A stretch of DNA of 64,000 nucleotides from Kordia antarctica (GTDB taxonomy: Bacteria; Bacteroidota; Bacteroidia; Flavobacteriales; Flavobacteriaceae): positions 1,736,001 to 1,800,000 of the forward strand of contig NZ_CP019288.1 of the NCBI RefSeq assembly GCF_009901525.1, in the 5' to 3' direction. This document shows positions 49,372-59,800 of this stretch, one piece after another (positions within the stretch are counted from its first letter, which is position 1; every line of letters begins with the position of its first letter). The notes under the pieces were generated by a model. It had not been told where the DNA came from. It ran no database searches and saw nothing but the letters and a program-made list of their open reading frames with translations. A program made the position numbers and the translations under genes.

Positions 49372-50850
49372 TTAAAACTGTACTAGCAATTTAAAAGCTA
49401 AGTGTTGTTGATCTCGGTATTGGTAAAAAGCACTTTCTTCTTTTCTTGCAATAGGGATAATTGCATCCAGTGATACCGTCATGTTGTCGTTTAGTTTATA
49501 AGCTCCCGAAAGCAAGTTGAAAAAAGTAGTATTTGGACCATTAAACATGGATATATAGTTTAATGATAGGTTATTTTTTATCAGTGTTTTGGTGACGATC
49601 ACAAAAGCTGTGTAATCATTTTTAGCAATGCCTGCAATTTCATCAGTCCAATTGATTACATGATTGTTTACCAATTCTAAACCAAATGTCGTGGTACTAT
49701 TTGGAGCATATTCAAAACCTAGTGTTGCATCAAAAGCATTGCGTTCTATTAATTGAAGGTCGGTGGTAGTATATGTTCTAGGAAACTTTATGGCAGCTTC
49801 TCCTTTTATTAGAAGATTCCCAACCGCATAATTGAAAGTTGAACCTATGGTAGTATAGCGTGTTTTACTTGATAGAATTAAGTCGGAATTTACTTGTCGT
49901 TGTGCTAAGTTATTATCGATTAGATTCGTAATTATGACGCTTACATCACTTTTTCCAAACGTCTTTTTCCAACGCAATCCGTATTCAAAATCATTTCCAC
50001 CTTGATCTTCTTCTTCAACTGTAACGTTTAATCCTTCATAAGGATCTACATAAAATCGTGTACCTTCTTTCGGAAGCTCATTGAACCTGGCATCTGGCAC
50101 AAAAAATGCGCTCCAATTCCCAATAGTTGAATAGAGATTTACAGCAACCATAAACTGTCCAAGTCGCAACTCGTCAATATTCAAGTTTAAAGGATCGCGA
50201 AAATCAAACGGATTTATTTCGTCAGTAACAGCCGCAAAATCCGATTCTCCCCAAGCTAGTGTTTGAATTCCTACTTTTATACTACTTTGCTTGAAGCTGT
50301 ATTGCACGAAAGCATTCCGAGTTATGGAACCAAAAGCAAGTTTAGTTTCATTGGCTTCATCATTAGAAAAGTAGTTTAAATTTCGGCTTCTACTATCTCC
50401 TCCCAGAAAAGCGAATACTTTTGTATCTAACTGAACAAATAAGTTATTGAATAAAAATTTTGAATATTCTAAACGAAAAGCAACCCTATTTTTTATAACT
50501 TCTGTAGGATCGGTAAAATCATACGTGAATTCATACCCAATACCTAATCGCATCGGACTGAAGATATATTCTTTCCAAAAGGATTTTTTGGATTCAGTTT
50601 GATCTTCAGTATTTACTGTATCTGAAGTCTGCTCACTATCAGTACCTAACATGTCAATGTTTAACATATCAACTCCAATAGGTTCATTTTTAGGAATTGA
50701 ATCCTTCGTTTTTACAGGCTCAGTTGGTGTTTGAGCAACTAGTTGTCCACAAAGAGTGAAACAGATTAGAATAAGGATAAATGATTTTATCATTTTAAAC
50801 TCCATTTTTAGCATATTATATTTTGAATTTTTTATTTGGGTTTGATACAT
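49372..50850 (-). CDS. Outer-membrane beta-barrel, DUF1302-like
   Basis: Up to 492 residues. The open frame begins at ATG 50850, 14 bases after the PKS stop, but the signal peptide (MIKSFILILICFTLCGQLVAQ) begins at the Met encoded at 50793, so that start is more likely. After an acidic, low-complexity stretch the rest is alternating amphipathic strands ending in an aromatic residue (LAFKLLVQF), as expected of a barrel. WGESDFAAVTDEINPFDFRD is close to the signature seen in DUF1302 porin-like proteins. It could be the outer-membrane exit of an export route with the RND pump and LolA-like carrier further down the operon. Family assignment is less sure than the barrel itself. Confidence 0.75.
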   Translation of the reverse strand: MYQTQIKNSKYNMLKMEFKMIKSFILILICFTLCGQLVAQTPTEPVKTKDSIPKNEPIGVDMLNIDMLGTDSEQTSDTVNTEDQTESKKSFWKEYIFSPMRLGIGYEFTYDFTDPTEVIKNRVAFRLEYSKFLFNNLFVQLDTKVFAFLGGDSRSRNLNYFSNDEANETKLAFGSITRNAFVQYSFKQSSIKVGIQTLAWGESDFAAVTDEINPFDFRDPLNLNIDELRLGQFMVAVNLYSTIGNWSAFFVPDARFNELPKEGTRFYVDPYEGLNVTVEEEDQGGNDFEYGLRWKKTFGKSDVSVIITNLIDNNLAQRQVNSDLILSSKTRYTTIGSTFNYAVGNLLIKGEAAIKFPRTYTTTDLQLIERNAFDATLGFEYAPNSTTTFGLELVNNHVINWTDEIAGIAKNDYTAFVIVTKTLIKNNLSLNYISMFNGPNTTFFNLLSGAYKLNDNMTVSLDAIIPIARKEESAFYQYRDQQHLAFKLLVQF

Positions 50851-50864
50851 TATGTAACATCCTA

Positions 50865-53800
50865 TTAGTTGCGATGACTAAAATCTTCGCCTAATAGTCT
50901 TTGAAATTCATCATTTATACTTTCTGATGATTTACCTGGTGAACCGTTGGGAATTAGATCGTAAAAAGATTCTAAATACTGCTCCAATTCATGAGATTCA
51001 AATTTGTTAGTTGTTCCATTATTTTCCTCAACAAACGTTATTGATTTTAATGAGATACAAATTTCTCCTTTAGCGTTGATGAGATCAATGTCTAATTCGA
51101 TATGATTTTCATCTTCACTGTTACTTCTTGAATGACGAACCCAAATGTACATTTCGTTCTCGCATGGAGCTACTATTTTTAGTCTCTCCAGTTTCGCTGG
51201 TAATGGCGATTTGTCTTTGTAATGATCCGCATGAATCATAAGACCCGAAGCGTGCAAAGCAACTTCAATTATTGCTGGATTTAAAATATAATCGGTGGTG
51301 TCGTTTTGTAATTCAGTAGGCAATACCAACTGCATTAAAAACTGTTTGTGTCCTTTTGATGCAAATTTTATTTCTGGATAACTATAACCATTCAACCCAT
51401 TTTCAATAAACGTTTTGAATAGTTCTTCATAGTTTGTCTTTCCAGTATTTAATTGATTTTTGAGTAATTCAATATCTATTTGCTGTAATTTAGTTTGTGC
51501 GTCAAGTATAGCTTTTCCATCAAAATGGACAACTTCTTCTCCTTCTTCAGAACTGAAAGCTTCAAACAGTATATTGTTTTCATCTTCTTCATATAATGCC
51601 AAAGAAATGGAAGTGTCTTTGTTCGCTAAAAATGGACTAGACCAATTCATGTTTTTAAACTCCAACGCGGTAAATTCTAGTTTGGAAAAAGCAGCATGTG
51701 TTACAGCTACATTTGCCATTTCTAAAAACGCGCCCGCAGCTAGTTTTTTCTTTCCAGACACTTTATCATCCGTAAGGAAAAATTCATTTTCATTGAACGA
51801 TGAAGTATATGCTTGTTGTTTTAAAACTGAAGTGTTTGTATGTAATAATGGATGAATTACTGCAGTTGTTTTACCTCTTGAAGCATTAGGATCAAATTCA
51901 AACCAGTAACGCTCTTTGGCAAATGGATATGTTGGAATGTTTATTCTTTTTGGTTTCGCTTCTCCATAAATACGATTCCAATCAAAATCAAAACCTTCAA
52001 CCCAAGCTTTCAGCATTTCTTCATAGCTGTAATTCACAATCCATGCATCTATGGAAGTTTCGTGTGAACCGTGTAAACTTTCTAACTCCGCTTTCTCTTT
52101 TTTACTTTTAATTTTTCCTTGATAAATGTTTTCAATGTCGTTTCCTGCAATGTAATCACTAAGCAATTGCTTTAGCTCAGAAAGTGAGTTTACAGCAAAT
52201 CCGAGTCGCTGCGTCATTGCATCTCTTCCTATTTGTAATGTGTATGTTAAATTTAGAAGGTCTACTTCATAGTTATCCACATGTCTTAAAATAGATTCTG
52301 CATATACTTTAAGTCTCTCAGTATTTTTAGCCGAAAGCGTAAACATGAATGGTTTTTGAAATTCAATTTTTTCTTCCTTTTTGGAAGGAATATATTCTTC
52401 AATAACCACGTGTGCATTGGCTCCACCAAATCCGAAAGAGCTAATCCCAGCTCTACGCGGAAATTCTTTTCCGTCGGCTCCAGTTATTCGTTTCCAGTCG
52501 GTAGTTTTGTCAACCACATAAAATGGAGTTCCGGCAAAATTTATATGAGGATTTAAGTTTTCAAAGTGTAATGAAGCAGGAATTTGTTTATGCTTCATGG
52601 CAAGTACTGCTTTTAAGAAACTTGAAATACCTGCGGCAGTTTCTAAGTGACCAATATTTGTTTTTACAGAACTTAACCCAATATGCGGTGTGCTAGGAAT
52701 AGTTTTGTTATGTTTTTGATATAATTCTTTAAATGATTTAGCCAAGGCTCTCACTTCTATTGGATCTCCTAAACTGGTTCCAGTTCCGTGACATTCAATA
52801 TATCCTACCGTAGCTGGATCAATTTCTGCTTTTTCATACGCTTCTACAATAAGTTCAGCTTGTGCATTTGGATTTGGTGCTGTTAGCATTGCAGCTCTAC
52901 CTCCATGATTTTCAGCAGTAGATTTTATAACTGCATAAATTTGATCATTGTCTTCTTCCGCTTGTGCCAACGTTTTAAGGAAAACTGCTCCTGAACCTTC
53001 ACCTCTAACGTATCCGCTTGCGCTTTCGTCAAACGTTTTACATTTACCATCGGTACTTAACATTCCTGCCATTCCGAATGAAATATGTGCGGCTGGCGTC
53101 ATCATTAATTGTACGCCACCAACAATTGCCATGTCGCTACTTCCTGTGTGAATAGATTCAACAGCGCGATGAATTGCAATTAAAGAACTTGAACATGCTG
53201 TATCAATTGGCGCACTTGGTCCACGTAAGTTTAGTAAGAATGAAATTCTATTTACCAACATACAATGTGAGTTACCAGATGCTGTATATCCGTCAAGTTC
53301 AACTTGTAGTGTATTCATTAAATCTGCATAATCATGTACAGCAACACCAACAAATAATCCAGTTTTTGTACCTGAAAGATCAGAAATTTTATATCCAGAA
53401 TCTTCAATGGTACTCCAAACTGTTTCTAGAAAGACTCTTTGTTGTGGATCCATCATTTCTGCTTCACGTGGTGAGATTCCGAAAAATAGTGGATCAAATT
53501 TGTCTGCATCATCAATAAAACCTCCCCATTTTGAGTTTGTTTTGTTTACTTCCGTGATTGGATCTCCGTCATAATCTTCCCAAATCCATCTATCGCGCGG
53601 AATGACCGAAATCATATTTTCGCCATTTTTCAGATTTTCCCAATATTCAACCATATCGCGTGATTTTGGCATTACGCCGCCAATTCCTACGATTGCTATT
53701 GGACAGTCTATAAAACGAGATGCAACTGATAAACCTCCACTTTGAGCAGGTTGATTGTTTGTGTTTTGAGTAGCTTGACCAGCATTCCATCCTTTGTTTA

Positions 53801-56800
53801 TTCCTGTAAATGTTGGAGCAGCTTCAGGTGTAGCTTTCGTTTCTGTTGTTACTTTTGCCGTTGGTTCCGCTGACTTAGTGGTTCCGCCACCAGCTAAATT
53901 ATAGGTTTTAGTTACAGCTTCATTGTGTTCCGTAGCAAGGTATTTTGTAATCTCTCTAATAGAAGGATATTCAAAGAATAATACTGGTGTAATATCGGTT
54001 AAACCGTATTTATCATTCAATGCATTTGCATAGGTTGCCAATCCGATAGAATCGAATCCAATGTCTAGTAATATTTTATCTATCGAGACATCGTCTTCTT
54101 CTAACTTTAAAAAGTCCATTGCAATTTTGATCAATTCTTTTTGAATCAATTTGCTAACTTCTTCATTGTCTCCACCACTTGAAGAAGAATCGGCAGCGTC
54201 ATTCGTAGCTGTTGCTTCTACTGCTTCAACTGCTTTTTTACGAATTCCCCATGCAATTTCCATTCGTTCTTGCATACCTTCCACAACTACAATTTGTGTT
54301 TGTTCTGAAAGTAATCCTTTTGTGAATGTGCCAATTCCTACAGCAGTACTTAATGGACGGATTCCTAAACTGTTTTTGAAGAATGCTTCCATTTGCGTAT
54401 CAAGCTTCATTCCTCCACTTGCCCAAATTGACCAGTTTAAACTTAACGATTTCCCTGATCTTTCTCCTTTTGCTTCAAGCGCAGTACGTCTTTTCATGTA
54501 CGTATCCATAAAATGGTTTGCATAGGAATAATCACTTTGTCCCATGTTTCCACCAACGGCTGCCATGGAAGAGAATGTAACGAAAAAGTCGAGTTTGTCA
54601 TTTTTGGTTAATTCATCTAAGTAGAAAGCTCCATATATTTTTGGTGCAAAAACCGCACTCATTTCTTCTCTGGTTTTACTCCTCACATTGGAATCTCGTA
54701 AGACACCAGCACTGTGAATAATCCCATCAATGGTTCCGAATTTTTTCTTGCCTTCGGTTACTAGTTTCGTTACTTCTTCAAGTTTTGAAACATCTGTTGG
54801 CAGGTATAGAACTTCCGCTCCTAAGGCTTCTAGTTCATTTATTTGGATTGATTTCTCTTCAGATAGTTTTGATCTACCGGTTAATATTAATCTTGCTTTG
54901 CATTCTTTTGCTAAGTATTCTGCAAAGATGAATCCTAAACCTCCAACTCCTCCAGTAATAAGATAAACTCCCTTTTCTTTGAGTGCTTGTTGTGAGATTG
55001 CCGATTTTTCATCATTCCAATTTTGTATGTTTTTTAGTTTTCTAACAAAACGTTGTTCTTTTTGGTACCGAACCGCTAAATCTTCAATAGTGTCTGTATG
55101 TAATTCTGACACGAACATTTTTACAATATCAGTTGGAGTATCATTGTTTTGAATTTCTACCGTTTTACACATAATGTTAGATTGCTCTAAGTGTAAACTT
55201 TTTATGAAACCACTAACCGCTTCATTGTGAGGCTGATATTCGTTTTCAATTCCGTTGAATAAATATACTACTTGAAATTTTGTATCAGATTTTAGATGGA
55301 TGAGTGACTGACATACGTAGAGGAACGAATAAATTCCTGTGTCTAACGATTCATTTAAGAAAGCTTCTTCTTCCTGAAAAGGAGATTTAGACCAAGCATA
55401 ACAGATTTTACCAAACGTATTTCCTTGTTTATGGATTGCTTCTAAAAGCTGAATGTAATCGTCTTTATTCTCAGGATTTATTGTGTATTTGTTCTCTCCA
55501 GAAGCTTTAAAAGCTTTTCCAGCTTGTATGAGAATTATATTTTTTCCTGAATCTTTTTGGTATGCATTGTATAGTTTTTCGTCAGTATCAAAAAGTAAGA
55601 TACTATGTTGAGTGTTAGCTTCTGCTTGAGGTATTGTAACCTGAGATTCTTCCCAAAGATTGGTATAATAAAGGTCTTCAAATTCATCAACTTCAGCTGT
55701 AATTCCTGCTTCTGGACTGCCCGCAGGCTTTTCGTGAATGTCCGTTAGCGGGATTCCAATAGACTCGTTTATTTTGACTAAAATTTTTCCGTCTTCATCT
55801 GTAATTATAAGATTTGCTTTGGATAGTTTTGATTTTGGATCATCTACTTTTTGAATGTAACTGTAACAGTTTGTTGTTAACGGATGAAGTATCACTACTT
55901 CTCCAAATGAATATGGAACAACCATTCCGCCAGAATCATCCGTAGCAGCTAATAAGTGAGACGCCATTACTGTTTGTCCAGCGCCATCTAATAATGAAGG
56001 ATGTAATATGAAATCTTGAAAATCGTCTAAACAAACATCTGGAACTTTCATGATTCCAAACATTTCATCGTCATTTTTAAACACTTCTTGAAGCACTTGA
56101 AAACTTGGTCCTAAACCTAAGCCTAATTTGCCAAATATAGGATACGCATCTTTTCCGTCACCTACTTTTGTACAACGCGCCTGAATTGCTTTGATGTCAA
56201 TATATTCAGGTATTACTTCCTCAGTTTCATCTGTAACATACGCTATTCTACCTTGCGAATGCAATTGTTTTACGCCTTCTACATTTTTTCCAAAGATTTC
56301 AAATTTTACTTCTACAGCTTGCGGAATCAACTCAATCCAAATGTCTACTGGTTTTGAATCTGTAACCGTAATTGGATTTAACCAAACAATATTTTTAATG
56401 GCTTTTACTTTTCTTCCAGCAGCTAATTCACCCGCTTTTCTAGCAAAGTCAAGATACGCAACTCCAGGTAAGGTTGGAATGTCTGAAACTAAGTGATCGT
56501 ATATAAAGAATTCTGTATCATTGAACGTTTTTTTGAAAATTTGGCGTTCAAAGGTAGATTCGTTTGCATCAATTAATGGATGATCTATTGTGGAAGCGGC
56601 TAATACAGTTCCGTTTTCGCTGGTTTCTACCCAATGGCGTTTGTCAGCGAATGGATAGGTTGGCAAGGAAACTCTTTTTCCTGCTTTCGCTGAATTTAAA
56701 TCTTGCCAGTCGTTGACAATTCCTTCAATCCATAACTGACCTAATTTTTGAAGATTTCCGCTTTTAGCGATCAATTCCACAAAAGATTTTTTTTCGCTTT

Positions 56801-59800
56801 TGCTTAAAAGCCTTGCAATGTTTCCAACTTTTTCAACAACGCCTTTTAGCGTATTCGCATCGTTTTTATCCTCAATAAATAACCCAAGTTTTTCAATTAA
56901 TTCTTGTTTTGTTGCAGCTATTATTACTAATCTGTGTTCAAAAGATTTTCTACCGACACGAAGTGTGTGACCAATGTCGTTTATGTGTACTTGTGATGAT
57001 TCTTTTAAAGATACATCGTGTTCTAAAAATTTAAGTAATCTAGTAGCAGTTTCAATCAATCTGTCTTTTTTCAACGCAGATAACGGAAATATTTGATAGG
57101 TTGGTGCTTCTTCTACAGCTACATTTTTATTTTCATTTTCATACGATTCTATGATTACGTGTGCATTTGCGCCACCTGCTCCAAATGAACTAATTCCTGC
57201 TCTTAACGGAAATTGGACACCATCAATTGTTTTAGGTTTCCAATCTTTAAATTCTTGCTCTACATAAAATGGAGAGTTTGTGAAATCGATAAATTCATTT
57301 AATTCCGCAGAGTGTAATGAAGGTACGAGCTTTTTATGTCTCATCTGCAATAGCACCTTGTGAATACCTACAACACCTGCGGCAGCTTCTAAGTGTCCTA
57401 TATTTGTCTTTACAGAACCTACTGCACAGGTTTGATTTTCTACAGAATATTTCTTGAAAGCATTTTGTAATCCAGCTATTTCAATAGGATCTCCTAATTC
57501 TGTACCTGTTCCGTGCGCTTCAATATATCCTACAGTTCTAGCGTCAACTTTTCCTTTTTCTAATGCAGTTCCTATTAGATTTCCTTGTGCTTTTGGATCT
57601 GGCACCATGTATCCACTTGTGCGTCCGCCATGATTGACAGCTACACTTTTGATGACTCCATGAATATGATCGCCATCTTCTATTGCTTGTTTTAGTGGTT
57701 TTATGAAAATAGTTCCTACACCTTCACCAGCAACATATCCGTTGGCTCCTTTTCCAAACGTACGACATACACCATCTGGCGAAAGCGCGCCTCCAAAGGA
57801 ATTTATATCAAATTTACTTGCGTGTAAGTCTAAGTTGACTCCACCAACAATTGCACCTGAACATTCTCCGTTATAGATAGCTTCACACGCTAAATACAAC
57901 GCTGTCATACTTGAAGAACACGCTGTATCTACAGATAAACTTGGCCCTGATAAGTTGAGACAGTATGAAATTCGGTTGGCAACGCTCCATAAAAATGAAT
58001 TTGGATTTACATCCTTGCCAACTAACTTTTCTTCTGCGCCAATCATTTGGTACATCGTCCATACTGCGCCAACAAATACACCAATATTTTTGGGTGTGTT
58101 TTCTGGAGTTAGTATTTCTGGATAATATCCTGCATCTTCAATAGATTCCCAAGCAGTTTCTAGTAAGAGTCTTTCTTGCGGATCAAACATTTCGGCAACT
58201 GCTGGCGAAATATTGAAGAACATAGAATCAAATTTGTCTACATCTGAAAGAAAACCTCCACGATATTTTTTAGAGAATTTAGTTGTTTTTCGCTGTTTTA
58301 AACGCTCTTCTGGAATGGTTTCTACACAATCTTTTCCTTGTATAAGATTGTCCCATAATTCATCTAAATTTTTTGCTTTCGGATATCTTCCAGACATTCC
58401 CACAATAGCAATGTCTTCTATTTGATATTTCCTATCGGTTGAAGTCGCTTGTTTTTGAGTCGCTTCTTTTGCTGTACTATTATTAGTTGTAGTTGTGACA
58501 TTTACATGTTCAGCTACAGCCGTTGTGTTTTGATCTGGAATCGGAACAATATTTTTTGACACATTGTGATATTGTTTTAATGTGTACGTTGCGTTAATGG
58601 TTCCATATGCTTCCGTATTGCCTTGTAATAGCAATTCAGGAATATTTTCCATGTTTTTAAATAACTGAATTAGTTTATTAGCTATTTCAGTTGCTTCTTT
58701 TTGTTCGATACCAACATGAATTGCCAAACGAACTACGTCGTTTATTGCGCTATTTTTCTGCATTCCTGCATTGTGCGCGCCTCCACGGATTCCTGTGTTA
58801 AGAAACATCCAAGCATTGAAAGATGTCACCGGATTTTCGAACGATTTGAATTCAGGAATTTGTTTTACATCAATTAGTATACAATGCGTTCCTACAGGTT
58901 TGAAAATAGGAATTCCATGTTTACTTACTGCATCATGGATTAGTTTTACATTTTCTATTCTATTGGTAATTCGTCTTTCTAGTATGTTTTTGTTTTCGAA
59001 TGAAATTGCGATGAGCTTTTTATCAATAATATCAAGTCCAATGCCTTCATCTTCAATGACATCTTGAACTTTATTATAAAGTGCTTCATCATTTGTAGCA
59101 ATGATTCCTCCTTTGTTTATACAGAAATCTTTTGGTAAACTTGCCCAAACCGCATCTGCACAAGAATATATGTTTCTAGCAACTTCCCAAATGGTTTTCC
59201 CTGCATATTCTTTTTCATTTTCTATGATGAATTTAGCATTTTCCAATACTCTAGTTCCGTCCATAACGAGCGGAATTGAATATTTAGAGAGTAGTTTTTT
59301 CACTTCTTTTAAATGCTGAATTGATACAGGAGCTCCGCCAGCGGCATTGTTCGATATTTCTATTGCTACAAAACTTATGGATTTGTGTTCTTTTTCTATT
59401 TCTTTTTCAAGAGCTTCCCAGTGTAGGTTTCCTTTGAATAGTTCTTCTGAATTGAGTTTGAATACTTCAGTATGAGGAATTTCTTTAGGCGAAAAACCAT
59501 TTTCAATTTCATGATAAATAGTCGTCGCAAATAGTAAATTTTGTACTGCAATTCCTTTTTTATTCCATGATTTGAAGAATGCTTTTTCAGCATTTCGACC
59601 TGAAGACGTTATACTTATATGGGAAAACGGAAATACACTTTGTAAACTTTCATTGATGTTTACCGTTTTGTAGAGTTGTGAGTGTAAGAAGTTTAAATGC
59701 GCATCAATTACAGGCGATTCCAATTGTGCCCACGAATCCGTTTTTAAATCGTGTGCTACTTTAGTACTTGGAATGTTTAGCGGATTGAAATTAAATTCAG

